Of a stretch of 64,000 bases of DNA, positions 9,605-16,976 are shown in pieces. The notes below the pieces were generated by a model. That model made no database searches, was not told where the DNA came from, and saw nothing but the letters and a program-made list of their open reading frames with translations. Source of the stretch: Rhodoferax sp. GTDB taxonomy: Bacteria; Pseudomonadota; Gammaproteobacteria; Burkholderiales; Burkholderiaceae_C. The position numbers and the translations under genes were made by a program. Where the stretch lies: contig SSFF01000003.1 of the NCBI GenBank assembly GCA_008015235.1, positions 370,145-434,144 of the forward strand, written 5' to 3'. The stretch's first letter is position 1. Each line of letters begins with the position of its first letter.

Positions 9605-10831
9605 TTAGTTGCTGTACCGCCTGCGGTAGCTCTCCAGGAACTTGGCGATGCGGGCAATGGCCTCGCGCAAATCGTCTTCGTGCGGCAGAAACACAATGCG
9701 GAAATGGTCGGGGTTGGGCCAGTTGAATCCGGTGCCCTGCACCAACATCACGCGGGTTTCGCGCAGCAGCTCCAGGAAAAACTGGCGGTCGTCCTCGATC
9801 GGGTACACTGCCGGGTCGAGCTTGGGAAACATGTAGAGCGCGGCCTGCGGCTTGACGCAGGTCACCCCCGGAATGGCCGTGATGAGCTCGTAGGCCAGGT
9901 CGCGCTGGCGGCGCAGGCGCCCGCCTTCCTTCACCAGGTCCTGGATGCTCTGGTAGCCGCCCAGGGCCGTCTGCACCGCGTACTGGCCCGGCACATTGGA
10001 TCCGAGCTTGAGATTGGCCAGCATGTTCAGACCTTCGATGAAGTCCTTGGCAATTTCCTTCGGGCCGGAAATCACCATCCAGCCAGCGCGGTAGCCGCAG
10101 GAACGGTAGGCCTTGGACAGTGAGTTGAAGGTCAGCGTCAGCACGTCGGTCGACATGCTGCCCAGCGCGGTGTGCTTGGCGTCTTCGTACAGTACCTTGT
10201 CGTAGACCTCGTCGGCCAGGATCACCAGTTCGAACTCGCGCGCAATGGCAATGATGCCCTGCAGTACCTCGTCGGTATAGAGCACGCCCGTGGGGTTGTT
10301 GGGGTTGATGACCACAATGCCCTTGGTCCGGGGCGTGATCTTGGCGCGGATATCGGCCAGGTCAGGCTGCCAGCCGTTGTCTTCGTCGCAGTGGTAGTGC
10401 ACCGGGGTGCCGCCCGACAGGCTGGTCGCTGCGGTCCACAGCGGGTAGTCGGGCGAAGGCACCAGCAACTCGTCGCCGTTGTCGAGCAAGGCGTTGGCCG
10501 CCATCACAATGAGTTCGCTGGCACCATTGCCCAGGTAGATATCTTCCAGCGTAACACCCTTGATGCCCTGCTGCTGGGTGTAGTGCATGACCGCCTTGCG
10601 GGCCGAAAAAATGCCCTTGCTGTCGCTGTAACCGGCCGAGTTCGGCAGGTTGCGGATCATGTCCTGCTGGATCTCCTCGGGTGCGTCGAAACCGAAAGGT
10701 GCCAGATTGCCGATGTTGAGCTTGATGATCTTCTGGCCCTCGTCCTCCATCTTCTTGGCGGCGTCCACAATCGGTCCGCGTACGTCGTAGAGCACGTTGG
10801 CCAGCTTGGCGGATTTTTGAATCGGTTTCAA
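9605..10831 (-). CDS. alaA: Glutamate-pyruvate aminotransferase, AlaA/AlaT type
   Basis: A fold-type I PLP aminotransferase that should interconvert pyruvate and alanine with glutamate. The 408-residue protein aligns well with E. coli AlaA from memory: KLNIGNLAPFGFDAPEEI, GYSDSKGIFSARKA, GNGASELIV, NPNNPTGVLY, the PLP-lysine region TFNSLSKAYRSCGYRAGW and LVQGTGFNWPNPDHFRIV. No ATG fits; TTG at 10831 has GGGAG five bases upstream and gives the expected start KPIQKSAKLANVLYDVRGP. A longer frame to 11023 overlaps the divergent gene and is rejected. It precedes hom on the same strand, a common arrangement in this group. Confidence 0.9.
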   Translation of the reverse strand: MKPIQKSAKLANVLYDVRGPIVDAAKKMEDEGQKIIKLNIGNLAPFGFDAPEEIQQDMIRNLPNSAGYSDSKGIFSARKAVMHYTQQQGIKGVTLEDIYLGNGASELIVMAANALLDNGDELLVPSPDYPLWTAATSLSGGTPVHYHCDEDNGWQPDLADIRAKITPRTKGIVVINPNNPTGVLYTDEVLQGIIAIAREFELVILADEVYDKVLYEDAKHTALGSMSTDVLTLTFNSLSKAYRSCGYRAGWMVISGPKEIAKDFIEGLNMLANLKLGSNVPGQYAVQTALGGYQSIQDLVKEGGRLRRQRDLAYELITAIPGVTCVKPQAALYMFPKLDPAVYPIEDDRQFFLELLRETRVMLVQGTGFNWPNPDHFRIVFLPHEDDLREAIARIAKFLESYRRRYSN

Positions 10832-10939
10832 GTTCGCTCCCAAGGGGGTTTTTACGAGGTGAAACCTATAATTTGACCACAGTTCGACACAGCTCCGTCG
10901 GACGCTCCGCGCAATTTCTGTCCCGTAGGCCCACCCACC

Positions 10940-11320
10940 ATGAAACTCACTCCCGATGCCAGCACCGGCTACTCCATCCACAGCTACGGTGCCGACTGGA
11001 TCACGGTCAATGGCGAGCGCCATACAGGCTCCATCCTCCTGAGCGCCGACAAAGGCCCGCGCACATGGAACTGCCAGAGTTTCGAGTCCCTGAGCCCGTC
11101 ACATTTTGCGGAACTGCTCGATTTCAAACCGGAGATGGTTCTGTTCGGCAGCGGAAGCCGACTGCGCTTCCCCCAGCCACACTGGCTGCAAAGCCTGTAC
11201 GCCCAGCGCATCGGCGTGGAAACCATGGACACCCAGGCCGCCTGCCGGACTTTCAATTTCCTGGTGGCCGAAGGCCGAATGGTGGTGGCCGCTTTGCTGC
11301 TGGAATCGGGCAAACCCTAG
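10940..11320 (+). CDS. Mth938-like (DUF498) domain protein
   Basis: A 126-residue cytoplasmic protein of the Mth938/Xcc1710-like family, whose biochemical role is not established. Family features are the N-terminal beta strands (SIHSYGADWITVNGERHTGS), the LDFKPEMVLFGSGSRLRFP segment and IGVETMDTQAACRTFNFLVAEGRMVVAALL near the C-terminus. Length is typical. It is divergent from the aminotransferase gene, with a TATAAT at 10867-10872 that could serve as its -10 element but no clear -35 match. The next gene, a peroxiredoxin, follows 124 bases later. Confidence 0.85.
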   Translation: MKLTPDASTGYSIHSYGADWITVNGERHTGSILLSADKGPRTWNCQSFESLSPSHFAELLDFKPEMVLFGSGSRLRFPQPHWLQSLYAQRIGVETMDTQAACRTFNFLVAEGRMVVAALLLESGKP

Positions 11321-11444
11321 GGGCCTTGGCCGTTACGGTCATCAATTCAGGGTAAAATACGCGGTTGCGGTCGGGGAGGTTTGCTGCTGTCACCAGCACC
11401 CCCCACAAATACCGGCACACCCAGCACGCGAGACAGAAACACCT

Positions 11445-11921
11445 ATGGCTATCGTTGTCAATAAACCACTCCCAGAATTCGAAGCCAACGCCACCGGCGG
11501 CATCAAGGTTACCAATACCAACCATGTCGGCCAATCCCTGGTGTTGTATTTCTACCCCAAGGACAACACGCCCGGCTGCACCACCGAGGCCATGCAATTC
11601 CGCGACAAATACAAGGACTTCGTCAAGGCCGGTGCTGCCGTCTATGGCGTTTCCCGCGACAACATGAAATCGCACGACGAGTTCAAGGCCAAGCTGGAGC
11701 TGCCCTTCGAACTGATTGCCGACACCGAAGAAAAGATGTGCCACATGTTCGGCGTGGTCAAGAACAAGATCATGTACGGCAAGAAGGTCAAGGGCATCGA
11801 GCGCAGCACCTTCCTCATCGGCGCCGACGGCCTGGTGAAAGAAGAATGGCGCGGCCTCAAGGTACCGGGCCACGTGGACGAAGTCCTGGCTGCGGTCAAA
11901 AAGCTCAAGAAAGCCGCCTGA
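11445..11921 (+). CDS. bcp: Thioredoxin-dependent peroxiredoxin, BCP/PrxQ type
   Basis: A 158-residue PrxQ-family peroxidase that reduces peroxides with its peroxidatic cysteine. Cys45 lies in YPKDNTPGCTTEA, the usual motif. In E. coli BCP the resolving cysteine is five residues later; here that position is Met50, so the enzyme is probably of the 1-Cys kind or uses Cys99 (EEKMCHMFG). The start at 11445 is the Met of MAIVVNKPLPEFEANA; the frame is open upstream but that part is the out-of-frame overlap with the preceding gene. A strong terminator lies 108 bases downstream. Confidence 0.93.
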   Translation: MAIVVNKPLPEFEANATGGIKVTNTNHVGQSLVLYFYPKDNTPGCTTEAMQFRDKYKDFVKAGAAVYGVSRDNMKSHDEFKAKLELPFELIADTEEKMCHMFGVVKNKIMYGKKVKGIERSTFLIGADGLVKEEWRGLKVPGHVDEVLAAVKKLKKAA

Positions 11922-12028
11922 ACCGGCACACCGTTGGCGGCGGGCACAACATTCACACGTTGGCCCCGCAGCTCATGCATAATGGTTCGCATGCCTTGTG
12001 CGCGTAACGATTTTCCTTTCCAGTCAAA

Positions 12029-12059
12029 GCCACCCGTGAGTTTCACGGGTGGCTTTTTT
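12029..12059 (+). terminator. Rho-independent terminator after bcp
   Basis: Perfect 11-bp stem GCCACCCGTGA / TCACGGGTGGC (12029-12039 and 12043-12053), 3-base loop, then six T. It lies about 40 bases before the phoH start and would end the bcp transcript or a short independent RNA. Confidence 0.9.
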
Positions 12060-12099
12060 GTTGGCGCACTTACCCATTCCCCCAACTCCCACCGACTCC

Positions 12100-13788
12100 A
12101 TGCCACTGCCCAGCGCCCCTAGCAAACGTGCCGACCGCCTGCCCTCCGAGGCTTTCCAGGCGAACCTGCGCTCCCGTCCGAAGGCAGCTGCCAAAGCCAG
12201 CACCCCCGCCAAAGCGGCAGTTGCGGCCCTGGAGCGCGCGCCCGTGACCGCGGCCGTGCCGCCCGAAGCACCCAAAGTCCGCCCTAACCGCAAAGCCGCG
12301 CCCGTCGCCACGGCACCGGCCACCCCGGTTGCAGCGCCCAAAGCCCCGGCCCGCACTGCCAGCAAAGCCGCAGAAAAAATGGCGATACGCAAAAAGCAAG
12401 GCCCGACCAAGCTTTTTGTGCTCGACACCAATGTGTTGCTGCACGACCCGATGTGCCTGTTCCGCTTCGAAGAACACGACATCTACCTGCCCATGATCGT
12501 GCTCGAAGAGTTGGACGGCCACAAAAAGGGCATGACCGAAGTCGCGCGCAATGCGCGCCAGACCAGCCGCACGCTAGACGCCCTGGCTGCGGCCGATGGC
12601 GCCGACATCACCTCCGGCTTCACGCTCAACAGCACCGGCCACACCGAGGCCGGTGGGCGCCTGCTGTTCCAGACCCAGCCGCTGGACTATTCCCTGCCCA
12701 CCAGCCTGCCCCAGGGCAAGGCCGACAACCAGATTCTGGGTGTCGTGCACGCCCTGCGCCAGGCCCATGCGCCACGCGAAGTGGTGCTGGTGTCCAAAGA
12801 CATCAACATGCGCGTCAAGGCCCGCGCCCTGGGGCTGGCCACCGACGACTACCAGAACGACAAGACGCTGGAAGACGGCGACCTGCTCTACAGCGGCGCC
12901 CTGGCCCTGCCAACCGATTTCTGGGCCACACACGGCCAGGCGGTGGAAAGCTGGCAACAAGGCCCACACACCTTCTACAAGGTCACCGGCCCGACCGTAC
13001 CGGCCATGCAGATCAACCAGTTTGTGTACTTTGAAGCGCCCGGCGAACCCAGCCTCTATGCCCGGGTGACCGAGATCCGCCACAACACCGCAGTGCTGCG
13101 CACACTCAAGGATTACAACCACCTCAAGAACGCCGTCTGGGGCGTGACCACGCGCAACCGTGAGCAGAACTTCGCCATGAACCTGCTCATGGACCCAGAA
13201 GTGGACTTTGTGACACTGACCGGTACGGCCGGTACCGGCAAGACACTGATGGCCCTGGCCTCTGGCCTGACCCAGGTGCTGGACGACCGCCGCTACACCG
13301 AAATCATCGTCACCCGCGCCACCGTGAGCGTGGGCGAGGACATCGGTTTCCTGCCCGGTACCGAAGAAGAAAAGATGGGCCCCTGGATGGGCGCGCTCGA
13401 CGACAACCTGGAAGTACTGGGCAAGAGCGACACCAGCGCCGGCGAATGGGGCCGCGCCGCAACCAATGAGCTGATCCGCAGCCGCATCAAGATCAAGAGC
13501 ATGAACTTCATGCGCGGGCGCACCTTCCTGAACAAGTACTTGATCATCGACGAGGCCCAGAACCTGACGCCGAAACAGATGAAGACGCTGATCACGCGCG
13601 CGGGCCCGGGCACCAAGATTGTCTGCATGGGCAACCTGGCCCAGATCGACACGCCCTACCTCACCGAAGGCTCGTCGGGTCTGACCTACGCCGTGGACCG
13701 CTTCAAGGGCTGGCCGCACGGCGGGCACATCACCCTGGCACGTGGCGAGCGTTCGCGCTTGGCCGATTTCGCTTCCGAGGTGCTATAA
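12100..13788 (+). CDS. PIN-PhoH family ATPase/ribonuclease protein
   Basis: A 562-residue fusion of an N-terminal PIN nuclease domain and a C-terminal PhoH-type P-loop ATPase, cytoplasmic. Residues 1-95 are a low-complexity Ala/Pro/Lys/Arg linker. The PIN domain starts at about 105 with LFVLDTNVLLHD and runs to about 260; PhoH carries Walker A GTAGTGKT near 375 and Walker B YLIIDEAQN near 480. PhoH2-type proteins are reported RNA helicase/RNases; that activity is inferred here. The start is set at 12100 because earlier codons lie within the bcp terminator. The stop codon falls inside an interspersed repeat (13781-13829). Confidence 0.9.
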   Translation: MPLPSAPSKRADRLPSEAFQANLRSRPKAAAKASTPAKAAVAALERAPVTAAVPPEAPKVRPNRKAAPVATAPATPVAAPKAPARTASKAAEKMAIRKKQGPTKLFVLDTNVLLHDPMCLFRFEEHDIYLPMIVLEELDGHKKGMTEVARNARQTSRTLDALAAADGADITSGFTLNSTGHTEAGGRLLFQTQPLDYSLPTSLPQGKADNQILGVVHALRQAHAPREVVLVSKDINMRVKARALGLATDDYQNDKTLEDGDLLYSGALALPTDFWATHGQAVESWQQGPHTFYKVTGPTVPAMQINQFVYFEAPGEPSLYARVTEIRHNTAVLRTLKDYNHLKNAVWGVTTRNREQNFAMNLLMDPEVDFVTLTGTAGTGKTLMALASGLTQVLDDRRYTEIIVTRATVSVGEDIGFLPGTEEEKMGPWMGALDDNLEVLGKSDTSAGEWGRAATNELIRSRIKIKSMNFMRGRTFLNKYLIIDEAQNLTPKQMKTLITRAGPGTKIVCMGNLAQIDTPYLTEGSSGLTYAVDRFKGWPHGGHITLARGERSRLADFASEVL

Positions 13789-13829
13789 ATTTGCGAGCTG
13801 CCTGCGCAATATCTGCACGGGCTAGCGGC
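13781..13829 (+). repeat. Interspersed ~50-bp repeat, copy 3 (spans phoH stop)
   Basis: TGCTATAAATTTGCGAGCTG, then CCTGCGCAATATCTGCA, then CGGGCTAGCGGC. The TAA of the preceding gene lies inside the first hairpin arm, so the repeat supplies the stop codon and 3' end of that gene. Confidence 0.8.
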
Positions 13830-13850
13830 ATTTTTCGCTTGTAATCCCGG

Positions 13851-15248
13851 TCAGTAGTCGCCACCCATGCCGGTCGCCAGGTTTTCGAACTTGGTGTTCT
13901 GGCGCAGGAAGGCGAGCTTGACGGTGCCGGTCGGGCCGTTACGCTGCTTGGCGATGATGACCTCGGCCACACCCGGCTCCTTGCAGGCTTCCTTGGTGTA
14001 GTACTCATCACGGTAGATGAACATGATGATGTCGGCGTCCTGCTCGATGGCGCCCGATTCGCGCAAGTCGCTCATCATGGGACGCTTGTCCGGGCGCTGC
14101 TCGACCGAGCGGTTGAGCTGCGACAGGGCAATCACCGGGCACTTGAGTTCGCGCGCCAACATCTTGAGGCCGCGCGAGATTTCGCCGAGTTCGGTGGCAC
14201 GGTTTTCACCGTCGCCACTGGTACCACTCATCAGCTGCAGGTAGTCGACCACAATCAGTCCGAGCTGGCCGCACTGACGCGCCAGGCGGCGCGCATTGGC
14301 GCGCAGTTCGCTGGCGGTCAGGCCCGGACTTTCGTCAATGTGCAAAGAGATGGTGCGCAGCTTCTCAATGGTTTCCGACAGGCGCGACCACTCGTCGTCG
14401 GTCAGGCGACCGGTGCGCATGTGGCTCTGGTCAATGCGGCCGATCGAACCCACGATACGCACCGCCAGCTGAGCGGCACCCATTTCCATGGAAAACACCG
14501 CCACCGGCAAGCCTTCGTTCAAGGCCACGTGTTCGGCGATGTTGATGGCCAGCGCCGTTTTGCCCATGGATGGGCGCGCCGCCAGCACGATCAGGTCACC
14601 AGGCTGCAGGCCGGCCGTCATGCGGTCGAAGTCGTAGAAGCCCGTGGGCACACCAGTCACTTCATTCGGGTTTTCGGCCATTTCCTGAACCCGATCGAGC
14701 AGGTCAACCACCAGCGTGTCCATGCTCTGGAAGCCCTGCTGGTTGCGTTTGCCCATCTCTCCGATCTGGAAGATCTTGCGCTCGGACTCGTCCACGATCT
14801 CGGACACCGCCCGCCCCTGCGGATTGAAGGCAGTGGTGGCGATCTCGTCGCTGGCGGTGACCAGCTTGCGCAGGATGGAGCGCTCGCGCACGATTTCGGC
14901 GTAACGGCGGATGTTGCCGGCACTGGGCACGTACTGCGCCAGGGCGTTGAGATAATTGAGCCCCCCCACCTCTTCGGCCTTGCCCTGGCCCTGCAGGTGC
15001 TCGAACACGGTCACCACGTCGGCAGGCTTGTCGGCGTTGACCAGCGTGCCAATGGCGGCATAAATCAGGCGGTGCTCGTAGCGATAGAAATCGGTGTCGC
15101 TGAGCATGTCGCCGACACGGTCCCAGGCGGCGTTATCCAGCAGCAAGCCCCCCAGCACACTGCTCTCGCCTTCCAGCGAATGCGGAGGAATGCGCAACTG
15201 GGCGATCTGGCGGTCGGGCACGAAGTCCGGAAGGTCTGCAGGCTGCAT
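13851..15248 (-). CDS. dnaB: Replicative DNA helicase DnaB
   Basis: DnaB is the hexameric helicase that unwinds DNA at the replication fork. The 465-residue protein has the N-terminal helical domain (LRIPPHSLEGESSVLGGLLL), linker helix and RecA-like domain with Walker A ARPSMGKTALAINIAEH near 210, LIVVDYLQLMSG (Walker B) and LSQLNRSVEQR. The start at 15248 begins MQPADLPDF; the extra frame upstream has no family similarity. No clear Shine-Dalgarno is seen. It follows the ribosomal protein block but is separated from rplI by a terminator, so it is probably transcribed separately or by read-through. Confidence 0.97.
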   Translation of the reverse strand: MQPADLPDFVPDRQIAQLRIPPHSLEGESSVLGGLLLDNAAWDRVGDMLSDTDFYRYEHRLIYAAIGTLVNADKPADVVTVFEHLQGQGKAEEVGGLNYLNALAQYVPSAGNIRRYAEIVRERSILRKLVTASDEIATTAFNPQGRAVSEIVDESERKIFQIGEMGKRNQQGFQSMDTLVVDLLDRVQEMAENPNEVTGVPTGFYDFDRMTAGLQPGDLIVLAARPSMGKTALAINIAEHVALNEGLPVAVFSMEMGAAQLAVRIVGSIGRIDQSHMRTGRLTDDEWSRLSETIEKLRTISLHIDESPGLTASELRANARRLARQCGQLGLIVVDYLQLMSGTSGDGENRATELGEISRGLKMLARELKCPVIALSQLNRSVEQRPDKRPMMSDLRESGAIEQDADIIMFIYRDEYYTKEACKEPGVAEVIIAKQRNGPTGTVKLAFLRQNTKFENLATGMGGDY

Positions 15249-15326
15249 GGAGGCGTGGGGACAGAAGGATAAACAGTAAACACAAGGCACTGACCCGAAG
15301 CACAGGCCAGCCCCGCATTGGAGCAT

Positions 15327-15363
15327 AAAAAAAGCCGCCCGAAGATTGCTCTTGTGGCGGCTT
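15327..15363 (-). terminator. Rho-independent terminator after rplI
   Basis: On the minus strand AAGCCGCC pairs with GGCGGCTT (stem bases 15356-15361 and 15334-15339) around a 16-base loop, followed by seven T (15333-15327). It lies between rplI and dnaB. Confidence 0.8.
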
Positions 15364-15400
15364 CTTCACCCGACCAGTGGCCAGGTGTGACGTTACACGA

Positions 15401-15853
15401 TCAGGCGGTTTCGCCGTACACGGAGACGGTGATTTCGACGGTCACGTCGGTGTGCAGGGACACGTCGACCTTGCTGTCACCCACCATCTTGATCGGGCCG
15501 TTGGGCATGCGCACCTGGGCCTTGGCAACCTTGTAGCCGTTCTTGGTCAGCTCTTCAGCGATGTCGTGGTTGGTGACGGAGCCGAACAGGCGACCGTCCA
15601 CGCCGGCCTTTTGGGTCAGCTTGATGGTGGTACCGGCCAGCTTTTCGCCCAGGGCTTGGCACTCGGCCAGCTTGGCGGCAGCAGCCTTTTCCAGTTCAGC
15701 GCGCTTGGCTTCGAAAGCGGCCTTGGCTTCGGCGGTAGCACGGCGTGCTTGGCCGGAGGGGATCAGGAAGTTACGTGCGTAACCGTCCTTGACCTTGACG
15801 ATATCGCCCAGGTTACCGACGTTGACAACTTTTTCCAGAAGAATGATTTGCAT
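15401..15853 (-). CDS. rplI: 50S ribosomal protein L9
   Basis: L9 is a two-domain large-subunit protein bound to 23S rRNA that helps maintain frame. The 150-residue product has the N-terminal [32 protein letters not shown] motif region, a long connecting helix rich in Ala/Lys/Glu (about 40-75) and a C-terminal domain ending [14 protein letters not shown] lies upstream of the start. It is last in the rpsF-priB-rpsR-rplI block, 11 bases after rpsR, and is followed by a terminator. Confidence 0.98.
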   Translation of the reverse strand: MQIILLEKVVNVGNLGDIVKVKDGYARNFLIPSGQARRATAEAKAAFEAKRAELEKAAAAKLAECQALGEKLAGTTIKLTQKAGVDGRLFGSVTNHDIAEELTKNGYKVAKAQVRMPNGPIKMVGDSKVDVSLHTDVTVEITVSVYGETA

Positions 15854-15864
15854 GAATGTTCTCC

Positions 15865-16146
15865 TTAGATCTTGTGCTGGTCGCTGTAAGGCAGCATGGC
15901 CAGGAAACGCGCGCGCTTGATCGCGGTGTTCAGTTGGCGCTGGTAAATGGCGCGGGTGCCGGTCAAACGGGCGGGGATGATCTTGCCGTTTTCAGCGATG
16001 AAGTCACGCAGGGTGTCGACATCCTTGTAGTCGATTTCTTCGACGCCAGCCACGGTGAAGCGGCAGAAGCGCTTGCGCTTGAACAGCAGGTTTTGTGCAG
16101 GACGCTTGGGGCGCTTGTCTTTGTTGAATTTCTTGAACGTGGCCAT
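15865..16146 (-). CDS. rpsR: 30S ribosomal protein S18
   Basis: S18 binds 16S rRNA as a heterodimer with S6 in the platform of the small subunit. The 93-residue protein has the family core [24 protein letters not shown] and [31 protein letters not shown] precedes the ATG. It lies between priB (15 bases upstream) and rplI (11 bases downstream) in the conserved operon. Confidence 0.98.
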   Translation of the reverse strand: MATFKKFNKDKRPKRPAQNLLFKRKRFCRFTVAGVEEIDYKDVDTLRDFIAENGKIIPARLTGTRAIYQRQLNTAIKRARFLAMLPYSDQHKI

Positions 16147-16161
16147 GTTGGACCTCTCGAT

Positions 16162-16455
16162 TTATTGGGGTGTGAATTCTTGAATGTGAAACACAACTTG
16201 CTTGCCACCGCGACCGTTCGCGAGAAACCCTTGGAACTCCCACTGGCTGCCGACTGGTTGTTTCACCAGCCGCTCTGCCAGGGCTCCGAAGGCCATCGCC
16301 TTGATCGACATTGTCACTTTGCGGACTGTTTCCGCTTCCTGGCATTCCGACTCGTTGTCGAGCCGCAGTGTCAGTGCCGGAATTCCGGCAGGCGTGTAGC
16401 GCAGGGTTTCCACCTCTGCAATCACGGCGCCCAGTGTCAATGTATTGCGATGCAC
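16162..16455 (-). CDS. priB: Primosomal replication protein PriB
   Basis: PriB is a dimeric OB-fold single-strand DNA-binding protein that joins PriA and DnaT in restart of stalled forks. The 97-residue product shows the SSB-like core LTLGAVIAEVETLRYTPAGIPALTLRL and ends VVFHIQEFTPQ, as in other beta-proteobacterial PriB. The only start giving a full protein is GTG at 16455; GGGAG abuts it, so initiation may be weak or coupled to rpsF, whose stop is 20 bases upstream. Its place between rpsF and rpsR is diagnostic. Confidence 0.94.
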   Translation of the reverse strand: MHRNTLTLGAVIAEVETLRYTPAGIPALTLRLDNESECQEAETVRKVTMSIKAMAFGALAERLVKQPVGSQWEFQGFLANGRGGKQVVFHIQEFTPQ

Positions 16456-16475
16456 TCCCGGTGGACTAATGCAAT

Positions 16476-16841
16476 TTATGCTTGGTATTCGGCCTGTTGG
16501 TTCTTGCGGGCGTCTTCACGCTCCACAGTCTTCATCATGGACGAAGGACCAGTTTCAGCCTTCTTCTTCAGAACCGTCAGGTGGCGCAGAACGGCGTCAT
16601 TGAACTTGAACGCGTGTTCGAGTTCAGCCATGACTTCCTTGCCAGCTTCGATGTTCAGGCACAGGTAATGTGCCTTGGCCAGCTTGTTGATCATGTAGAC
16701 CAACTGGCGGCGACCCCAGTCTTCAACACGGTGCACTTTGCCACCACCGGTGGTGATCATGCCCTTGTAGCGCTCCAGCATCGCGGGAACTTGTTCGCTC
16801 TGATCCGGGTGGATCATGAGGATGATTTCATAATGACGCAT
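16476..16841 (-). CDS. rpsF: 30S ribosomal protein S6
   Basis: S6 is the small-subunit protein that pairs with S18. The 121-residue product starts [19 protein letters not shown] and has the [17 protein letters not shown] core. The start at 16841 has GGAG five bases upstream; a longer frame to 16913 has no support. It heads the rpsF-priB-rpsR-rplI operon, with a TATAAT at 16927-16932 and a structured leader between. Confidence 0.98.
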   Translation of the reverse strand: MRHYEIILMIHPDQSEQVPAMLERYKGMITTGGGKVHRVEDWGRRQLVYMINKLAKAHYLCLNIEAGKEVMAELEHAFKFNDAVLRHLTVLKKKAETGPSSMMKTVEREDARKNQQAEYQA

Positions 16842-16932
16842 TGAAACTCCTTTTGGATATCCCCTTGCGGGGCGGAAAAAGCTGCCCCCAGCGTCTAGAA
16901 AGGGGTGCAGCAAGGCGAAGCCAAAGATTATA
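16842..16932 (-). promoter_or_regulatory. rpsF operon -10 element and structured leader
   Basis: On the minus strand TATAAT (16927-16932) stands about 85 bases before the rpsF ATG; no good -35 is seen at 17 bases. The leader can form GCTGCACCCC / GGGGGCAGC with one bulged base, then CCCC-GCAA-GGGG (a GNRA-type tetraloop) just before the ribosome binding site, with a CCG between the two hairpins. Many rpsF leaders bind the S6:S18 dimer at a hairpin with an unpaired CCG; this may be such an element, but the match is by eye only. Confidence 0.4.
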
Positions 16933-16976
16933 ACCCGTAAGAGCCAGTCTTGGCCAGACCCCAGTTTCGACAGTGT

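Noticed and set aside
10832..11023. Longer N-terminus for the AlaA-like aminotransferase
   Set aside because: It overlaps the divergent Mth938-like gene and is unlike family N-termini; the TTG at 10831 has a ribosome binding site.
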